Below, in pieces: positions 55,522 through 64,000 of a stretch of DNA of 64,000 nt; position 1 is the first letter of the stretch, and each line of letters begins with the position of its first letter. The notes below the pieces were generated by a model. It searched no databases and was not told the origin of the DNA. It saw only the letters and a program-made list of their open reading frames with translations. Location: assembly GCA_941918925.1 (NCBI GenBank), contig OW799234.1:43926412-43990411 (forward strand). The letters run 5' to 3'. The translations under genes and the position numbers were made by a program. The DNA comes from Phyto melanocephala. Taxonomy: Eukaryota > Arthropoda > Insecta > Diptera > Rhinophoridae.

Positions 55522-58001
55522 CAAGTAAGAGCACTATATTCGGCTGTGCCGAATCTTTTATACCCACCACCAATTTTGTGTACATTTAAAGCACAATATT
55601 TATTATTTTGTTACTCATTATGGAATAATCTTTTTATAATAAAATATGTATCACTTTCTTTGTAGAGGGTGGTTAAATTTTAAGGGCCCATGTTGAAGGT
55701 GAACTACAGCTAGTCTTTAAATTAGTTTTCTGCATTTCATTTGACATTTCTCAATCTCAAACTTACTCAATTTGATCCGTGGAAAGATACGCAAATGAGC
55801 AACGCTTTAAAGTTATTTAGGTTTTTTATGAAAATGGGCGTTCAAATCAAAATGCCTTTTTTGCACTTTGTAATTGTTTTGATCAACATAATCGTTCAAA
55901 TTCTTCCACAATCGGGAGAATTGTAAAAAATATTTAAATTTCTGCAAAACAGATCTGTATAAAATGTTAGAAATTCTGTGAATGCCTTCTTAGTTCGTTG
56001 AATGGGAACCATTACTGTTTTTTGCGATAGTGTGGCAAAAGAGCAGTCAACCTCGACTCATCATCGTGCCCAACAATTGAGCATCAACATTGTCATTAAA
56101 AATTTGGACCATCAGATAGAGGAGTGGCGCCATGGATGGGGGGGGGGGGGGGGGCGGTGGGTCATTTGGCCGATATTTTTTTAAATACATAATTTAACCG
56201 TACAAATATTATCATTATAAAAAGAAATAATAATAATTTACTAAATAATTTGTTTTTTATTTAAATTCAACATCGGCCCTTAAAATTTAACCACCCTTTA
56301 TAACTTCGATATGCTACTAAAATGCTTTTGTAAATGTAGTCTTTCAATGAAAGTGGGCGTTAAAGTAGGCGTGTCAATAAAGTTTCTGCTAATAAATACA
56401 ACTTAGATATTTCAATATAGTTCTTTATTTTCCCAAAAACTTTGTCAATAGAGAAATTACATGAATTTAAGAAAACCCGTTATATGGGAGGTAGGCGTTA
56501 TAGTGGGCGTGTCACCTAAACTTTTTGGCACAACAACTACATTGACTAGACGGATATATGTAGTAAATTTCCTCATCATACCTCTAATTTTGTCGGTTTT
56601 ATGAGCTTTAACATTTCATTAACGGTAGATAACGTGAAAAGTGGGCGTTATAATAGGCGTGTCAAAGTTATTTTTACGAATGAGTTCATTTTAGATGTTT
56701 CAATATAGCCTTTTATTATTCCAAAATCATTTTTAATAGAGAAATTATATGAATTTTAGGTAAAACGTTATATGGGAGGTGGGCGTAAAAGTGGGCGTGG
56801 CACCTTAATTTTTTTGTACAATAATGACACTGCCTAGAGGGATATACGTAGCAAATTTGATCATCATACATCAAATTTTGGCGGTTTTATGAGCTTTGAA
56901 ATTTCATTAACGGTAAATAACGTGAAAAGTGGGCGTTATAGTAGGCGTGTCAAAGTTATTTTTGCGAATGAGTACATTTTAGATGTTTCAATATAGCCTT
57001 TTATTATTCCAAAATCTTTTTTAATAGAGAAATTATATGAATTTTAGGTAAAACGTTATATGGGAGGTGGGCGTAAAAGTGGGCGTGGCACCTTAATTTT
57101 TTGTACAATAATAACACTGCCTAGGGGGATATACGTAGCAAATTTGATCATCATACATCAAATTTTGGCGGTTTTATGAGCTTTGAAATTTCATTAACGG
57201 TAAATAACGTGAAAAGTGGGCGTTATAGTAGGCGTGTCAAAGTTATTTTTGCGAATGAATACATTTTAGATGTTTCAATATAGCCCTTTATTATTCCAAA
57301 ATCTTTATTAATAGAGAAATTATATGAATTTTATGTAAAACGTTATATGGGAGGTGGGCGTAAAAGTGGGCGTGGCACATTGATTTTCCGTTAAAAAAAA
57401 GTCTCTGACCAAAAAGCAAAGTGTGCAAAATTTCAGAGTCGTACATCAAATTTTGTTGCTTTTATGACGTTTTTGTTTTTAAATATACCGAAAAATACAC
57501 TGTGCGGTATAAATTTTCGTACATTTTGATCGATAACTCCTTTCCTAATGATTAGATTTAGGTAATTTTTGATGAAAAATATTGCTTTGACTCAAGAAAT
57601 ATATATTCGAAGTTTCATGACTGTACGTTAATCCGTTTGGACACAATACCATTTTATTCGATGTTCGTAGGACACGGTTTTTTCGACCTACTCTTGCTTT
57701 TCGAGCTATAACTCTCTTCCTAATATTCCGATTTAGCCCATTTTCAATACCAAACAAACCTTGTCTATAAGAAAGATTCTGGCAAAATTTGAGCCTCCTA
57801 GCTTTTTCGGTGTGACCTCTATCGTGCTTTCAACAGACGGACAGACGGACAGACGGACGGACATAGCTAAATCGTCATCAAATCAAACCCTGATTCAGAA
57901 TATATATACTTTATGGGGTCTAAAATGGATATTTCGATGTGTTACAAACGGAATGACAAAATGAATATACCCCCACCATTTTTTTGGTGGCGGGTATAAA
58001 A
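55522..58001 (-). mobile_element. F1 Helentron-like element with 287-bp tandem repeats (copy B)
   Basis: Counterpart of 12739-15221, with the mariner-type insert at 55665-56298 and the array at about 56330-57385. The G run after the mariner relic is longer than in copy A, and the ACAGACGG microsatellite near 57840 is shorter by two 4-base steps. Confidence 0.7.
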
Positions 58002-58389
58002 ACTATAAAAACTTTAAAATCCAAGATGATCGTCACTATAAAATGGCGTACAATTTATTTATATATTGGTCAAATAGTAATTAAGAATTTCTTTACTTCC
58101 ATCCCTTAATATTGGAATCAAACGAAAGGACTTTCCAAGTGGAATACAGTAAACACTAAAAAATCTTAAATCTAAGATGGCGTCTGAAACAAAATGGCAG
58201 AAATTTTTTAACGTCATCAATATAGATACCAACTAAAAGAACTTGATTAATAGAACAGTTAACGAAATAATAAGTAAAAAGGCATATAACATGACATCTG
58301 AAGGGTATTATCAGACTAGGCTCGGCCAAATGTAGCACTCTTACTTGTCTAATGTAATGCATTAATATTCATTGCATTATAACAGTAGG

Positions 58390-58803
58390 TTTACATGATG
58401 AATTTTATGACGTCCAATTTTGGACGTCATTTTTTGTTTGGTAGCAAGCGGTATAGAGAAGAAAGGGGGGTAGAAAAATAGACATGGTTTCTGTTTTCAT
58501 GGTTTTTTTTTGACACTTCGCTTTACACTTTTTTCTCTTCTTTCTGTTACGTTTTATTTTAATATTCTCATCAACTGGATTGTGCTTTTTGACTGATAAA
58601 AAACAATATTAAACAGTAATACGTTTTTTCAACATTCAAAATAAAAAAAAATAAAAAATATTAAATACATAAATTCAATAGTCTACAATATAAACTAGAA
58701 ATTAGACGTCCAAAAAAAACCATCGTAAAAATTTGAGTAGTTTTTGGTAACAACTTTAAAAGGAAATTAAAAAAATTGGACGTCATAAAACTCATCATGT
58801 AAA
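58390..58803. mobile_element. MITE with GACGTCC terminal repeats (copy B)
   Basis: Counterpart of 15612-16024; one base longer in a T run. Confidence 0.75.
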
Positions 58804-59468
58804 TTGTGTGTAACTCGCTTTTTAGCCAATATATACATTGGCATATACATGTGTATGTATATATTAGGCCGCGTTTTCTTTTTTAATTTTTACGATGGCT
58901 TTTTTAAATTTAATAAATCATTTGGTTAAACTTATTTATTTTCTCGTTCCTATGAAAAAAAATATAAAAATTTTGAATATGTATGTATATAAATATTACA
59001 ATTTATTTTTTCTTTTAGACTTTTATTTTAATAAAAAACAAGTTTTTTTTTTCATTTTTATTGGATTTAGTGTTTTTGCAGCAGACACTGATAATACCCT
59101 TCATCATCATGCACATAGGTATAATCCCACATCGTAGCTTAACCTATATTTCATTGTAGACGCCATTTTTCTTTATTATTTCCGACGCCATCCTCGATTT
59201 TGAATCTTTATACGCCATCTTGGTTTTTAATTTTTTTTAATAATTTACTGCATTCTACTGGGTAAGCCCCATCGTCGTAGCTAGACCATATTCCTGGGGG
59301 GGGATGCTATAGCCCTTCTAAGTAAAGAATTTTTTTTGCTGTTTCTTATTTTTATTTAAAAAAATGTTTCAAGAGTATTTTACATTTTTATATATTATTA
59401 CACATATTGTTCAATAAAATATGAACAATAACAATGTTATTTATATTATCATTTAAAACTAAATAAAA

Positions 59469-62400
59469 CAAGTAAGAGCACTATATTCGGCTGTGCCGAA
59501 TATTTTATACCCACCACCAATTTTGTGTACATTTAAAGCACAATATTTATTATTTTGTTAATCGCTATAGAATAATCTCTTTATAATAAAATATGTATCA
59601 CTTTCTTTGTAGAGGGTGGTTAAATTTTAAGGGCCCATGTTGAAGGTGAACCACACCTAAACTTCAACTTTTTTCTTGCATTTCATTTGACATTTCTCAA
59701 TCTCAGACTAACTCAATTTGAACCGTGGAAAGATACGCAATCGAGAGACGCTTTTAAATATTAAAGATTTTTATAAAAATGGGCGTTCAAATCAAAATGC
59801 ATTTTGTGCACTTCGTGATTATTTTGGTCAACAAAATCGTTCGAATTCGTCCACAATCGTGATAATTGTAAAAAATATTTAAATGTCTGCAAAGCAGGTC
59901 TGTATGAAATGTGAAAACATCTGTGAATGCCATCTTAGTTCGTTGAATGGGAAACATTGCTGTTTTTCACGATAACGTGGCAAAAGAGCAAGCAACCTCG
60001 ACTCATCAACGTGCCCAACAATTGATCATCAACAGTGTCATTAAAAATATGGACTATCGGATCGAGGTGTGCCGCCTAGGTTGGGGGGGCCATTTGGCCG
60101 ATATTTTGTTCCATACATAATTGAAGCATACAAATATTATCGTTATAAAAATAAATGATAATAATTTCATAATAATTTTTTTCAAAACTTCGGTATGCTA
60201 GAAAAATGTTTTCGTAAATTTAATCTTTCAATGAAATTGGCCGTTAAAATACGCGTGTCAATAAAGTTTCTGCTAATAAACATAACTTAGATATTTCAAT
60301 ATAGTCCTTTAGTATTCCAAAATCTTTATTCATAGAGAATTTACATGAATTTAAGAGGAAAGTTTTATCTACGAAATAGTGCTAATTTATATTTGTTATC
60401 TTATGTTCTCCTGAAGTTATGCTCTATTAAAAATGGGAATTTAGGAAAATACTGACCTAAGTCAAAAAAAATTATTTCTAAACATTATAAACAATTTATT
60501 TTCATGTACTAATGGCTTACAAATTTTAAAATTATACAAAACTTATTTCGTATGAAAATCTTTTAAAAGCAAAATGTTATAGAACTTTAAAAATCAAAAT
60601 CTTACTAATAAATTTCCCGTTTTAGCAAAATGCTGAGAATGTATATTTTGAATCACCGTGTGATAATAATATAAAATTATGTATCACTTTCTTTGTAGAG
60701 GGTGGCTAAATTGTAAGGGCCAATTTTAGAAAGTCTGTGTATGCCTTCTTAGTTCATTGAATGGGAACCACTGCTGGTTTTTGCGATAGTGTGGCAAAAG
60801 AGCAGTCAACCTCTACTCATCATCATGCCCAGCAATTGAACATCAACATTGTCATTGAAAATTTGGACTATCAGATAGAGGAGTGGCGCCAAGGATGGGG
60901 GGGCCATTTGGCCGATATTTTGTTAAATGCATAATTGAACCTTACAAATATTATCATTATAAAAAGAAATGATAATAATTTCTTAAATAATTTGTGTTTT
61001 ATTTAAAAACAACATCAGCCATTAAAATTTAACCACCCTTTATAACTTCGATATGCTACTAAAATGCTTTTGTCAATGTAGTCTTTCAATGAAAGTGGGC
61101 GTTAAAGTAGGCGTGTCAATAAAGTTTCTGCTAATAAATACAACTTAAATATTTCAATATAGTCCTTTATTTTCCCAAAAACTTTGTCAATAGAGAAATT
61201 ACATGAATTTAAGATAAACCGTTATATGGGAGGTAGGCGTTAAAGTGGGCGTGTTACCTAAACTTTTTGGCACAACAATAACATTGATTAGAAGGATATA
61301 CGTAGCAAATTTTTTCATCATACCTCTAATTTTGGCGGTTTTATGAGCTTTTAAATTTCATTAACGGTAGATAACGTGAAAAGTGGGCGTAATAGTAGGC
61401 GTGTCAAAGTTATTTTTTCGAATGAGTACAACTTAGATATTTCAATATAGTCCTTTATTTTCCCAAAAACTTTGTCAATAGAGAAATAACATGAATTTAA
61501 GATAAACCGTTATATGGAAGGTGAGCGTTAAAGTGGGCGTGTCACCTAAACTTTTTAGCACAACAATAACATTGATTAGAAGGTTATACGTAGCAAATTT
61601 GATCATCATACCTCTAATTTTAACGGTTTTATGAGCTTTTAAATTTCATTAACGGTAGATAACGTGAAAAGTGGGCGTAATAGTAGGCGTGTCAAAGTTA
61701 TTTTTGCGAATTAGTACAACTTAGGTGTTTCAATATAGCCCTTTATTATTCCAAAATCTATATTAATAGAGAAATTATATGAATTTTTGGTAAAACGTTA
61801 TATGGGAGGTGGTCGTAAAAGTGGGCGTGGCACCTTAATTTTCTGGTACAGTAATGACATTGCCTAGGGGGATATACGTAGCAAATTTGATCATCATACC
61901 TCCATTTTTGGCGGTTTTATGAGCTTTTAAATTTCATTAACGGTAGATAACGTGAAAAGTGGGCGTTATAGTAGGCGTGTCCATGTTATTTTTACGAATG
62001 AGTACAACTTATGTGTTTCAATATAGCCCTTTATTATTCCAAAATCTTTATTAATAGAGAAATTATATGAATTTTAGGTAAAACGTTATATGGGAGGTGG
62101 GCGTAAAAGTGGGCGTGGCACATTGATTTTCCGTTACAAAAAAGCGTCTCACCAAAAAGCAAAGTGTGCAAAATTTCAGAGTCGTACATCACATTTTGTT
62201 GCGTTTTTGACGTTTTTGTTTTTAAATATACCGAAAAATACACTGTGCGGTATAAATTTTCGTACATTTTGATCGATAACTCCTCTCCTAATACATAGAT
62301 TTTGATAATTTTCGGGGAACAATATTGTTTTTACTCAGGAAATATATATTCGAAGTTTCATGAGTCTGCGTTAATGCATTTGGACACAATTCCGTTTTAT

Positions 62401-62696
62401 TCGATGTTTGAAGGACACGGTTTTTTTCGACCTACTCTTGCTTTTCGAGCTATAACTCTCTTCCTAATATTCCGATTTAGCCCATTTTCAATACCAAACA
62501 AACCTTGTCTATAAGAAAGATTCTGGCAAAATTTGAGCCCCCTAGCTTTTTCGGTGCGACCTCTATCGTGCTTTCAACAGACGGACAGACAGACGGACGG
62601 ACATAGCTAGATCGTCATCAAATCAAACCCTGATTCAGAATATATATACTTTATGGGGTCTAAAATGGATATTTCGATGTGTTACAAACGGAATGT
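59469..62696 (-). mobile_element. F1 Helentron-like element, long version, crossing the right edge of copy B
   Basis: It starts with the hairpin end at 59469. A first mariner-type insert begins near 59616 and retains CNNSVIKN-like relics past the duplication edge at 59952. A second, shorter mariner-type insert spans about 60698-61042 (GAGGGTGGCTAAATTGTAAG and TTTAACCACCCTT) and carries the EEWRQGWGG...HLADILLN relic. At least four GTGGGCG units follow (61080-62130), then the F1 right-end sequence with ACAGACGGACGG (62580). The final GGTGGCGGGTATAAA end is missing: the text breaks at 62696 in ACAAACGGAATG. Confidence 0.7.
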
Positions 62697-64000
62697 GCCA
62701 CGCCCACTTTAACGCCCACCTCCCATATAACGTTTTAACTAAAATTCATATAATTTCTCTATTAATAAAGATCTTGAAATAATAAAGGACTATATTGAAA
62801 CACCTGAGCTGTACTCATTAGAAAGAACAACTTTGACACGCCTACTATAACGCCCACTTTTCACGTTATCTACCGTTAATGAAATTTAAAAGCTCATAAA
62901 ACCGCCAAAATTAGAGGTATGATAATAAATTTGCTACGTTTATCCTTCTAGTCAATGTCATTACTGTGCCAGAAAATTAAGGTGCCACGCCCACTTTTAC
63001 GCCCACCTCCCATATAACGTTTTACCTAAAATTCATATAATTTCTCTATTAATAAAGATTTTGGAATAACAAAGGGCTATATGGAAACACATAAGTTGTA
63101 CTCATTCGCAAAAAAAACTTTGACACGCCTACTATAACGCCCACTTTTCACGTTATATACTGTTAATGAAATTTAAAAGCTCATAAAACCGCCAAAATTA
63201 GAGGTATGATGATCAAATTTGCTACTCCCCCTATATCCCCCTAGGCAATGTCATTACTGTGCCAGAAAATTAAGGTGCCACGCCCACTTTTACGCCCACC
63301 TCCCATATAACGTTTTACCTAAAATTCATATAATTTCTCTATTAATAAAGATTTTGGAATAATAAAGGGCTATATTGAAACACCTAAGTTGTACTCATTC
63401 GCAAAAATAACTTTGACACGCCTACTATAACGCCCACTTTTCACGTTATCTATCGTTAATGAAATTTAAAAGCTCATAAAACCGCCAAAATTAGAGGTAT
63501 GATGATCAAATTTGCTACGTATATCCTTCTAATCAATGTTATTGTTGTGCTAAAAAGTTTAGGTGACACGCCCACTTTAACGCTCACCTTCCATATAACG
63601 GTTTATCTTAAATTCATGTTATTTCTCTATTGACAAAGTTTTTGGGAAAATAAAGGACTATATTGAAATATCTAAGTTGTATTTATTAGCAGAAACTTTA
63701 TTGACACGCCTACTTTAACGCCCACTTTCACTAAAAGACTAAATTTACGAAAACATTTTACTTTCATATCGAAGTTATGAAGGGTGGTTAAATTTTAAGG
63801 GCCGATGTTGATTTTAAATAAAACACAAATTATTTAAGAAATTATTATCATTTCTTTTTATAATGATAATATTTGTATGGTTCAATTATGTATTTAACAA
63901 AATATCGGCCAAATGGCCCCCCATCCTTGGCGCCACTCATCTATCTGATGGTCCAAATTTTCAATGACAATGTTGATGCTAAATTGTTAGGCGTGATAAT
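62697..64000 (+). repeat. GTGGGCG tandem array in the opposite orientation, running off the window
   Basis: From 62697 the array is read in reverse (TGCCACGCCCACTTTAACGC, CCTCCCATATAACG), with about four units of roughly 288 bp. It is followed from about 63781 by a mariner-type end (AAGGGTGGTTAAATTTTAAG) and the reverse of the EEWR relic to the window edge. Confidence 0.8.

Larger units (their letters stand above)
48771..59952 (+). repeat. 11.2-kb segmental duplication, copy B
   Basis: Matches 5988-17173 (see that entry) with the same internal order. On the right the sequence continues beyond the point where copy A is cut, so copy B keeps the original downstream context. On the left it is joined to a 265-bp spacer after the LINE. 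Confidence 0.97.

Overview
This is nuclear DNA from a fly (Diptera), most likely a calyptrate (blow-fly or house-fly type). The evidence is a complete, intron-rich circadian gene period whose protein is close to that of Drosophila. AT-rich DNA, TATG/CATA microsatellites and many dipteran-type repeats (Loa/I-type LINE, Ty3/gypsy, mariner, Helentron-like elements with a terminal hairpin) agree with this. The species cannot be fixed from the sequence. There are no bacterial features and I recognised no RNA genes.

Layout. 1-2769 is the 3' part of a Ty3/gypsy pol gene running off the left edge, followed by about 3.2 kb of non-coding DNA with a polypurine tract. 5988-17173 is an 11.2-kb block that occurs again, about 99.9 % identical and in the same orientation, at 48771-59952. 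The block is a graveyard of transposons: a mariner remnant, two nested MITEs, a degraded arthropod orphan gene, Helentron-like elements with 287-bp tandem repeats, and a third MITE. 17174-18870 is the 5' part of a LINE on the minus strand, cut off at its 3' side exactly where duplicate copy A ends. 19222-19735 holds the last two exons of Ogg1 (8-oxoguanine DNA glycosylase, plus strand), with no 5' exons visible. 24942-39742 is the whole coding part of period (minus strand, 12 coding exons, 1,035 residues by my splice model), convergent with Ogg1. Its introns carry a 1.2-kb palindromic element and nested Helentron-like elements. 40771-42115 holds 122-bp tandem repeats and another repeat with inverted ends. 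42625-43530 is a small element marked by GTGGTTAG/CTAACCAC palindromes. 43765-48505 is a near-complete LINE on the plus strand, broken by one frameshift and one lost catalytic-motif residue. Copy B of the block follows. The window ends in GTGGGCG satellite-like arrays that change orientation at 62696.

Reading it together: the only host genes I can support are Ogg1 (DNA repair, truncated here) and period (clock repressor, intact). Everything else is mobile DNA at different stages of decay. The most notable points are the very recent 11-kb duplication with a microhomology junction in a LINE, the missing 5' exons of Ogg1 next to that junction, the inverted LINE pair around the Ogg1-period interval, and the compound palindrome in a late period intron. 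I found no clear previously undescribed system. The best candidates for something new are the palindrome-flanked small ORF near 43.1 kb, the broken orphan gene, and the shared GTGGGCG motif of several repeat families.
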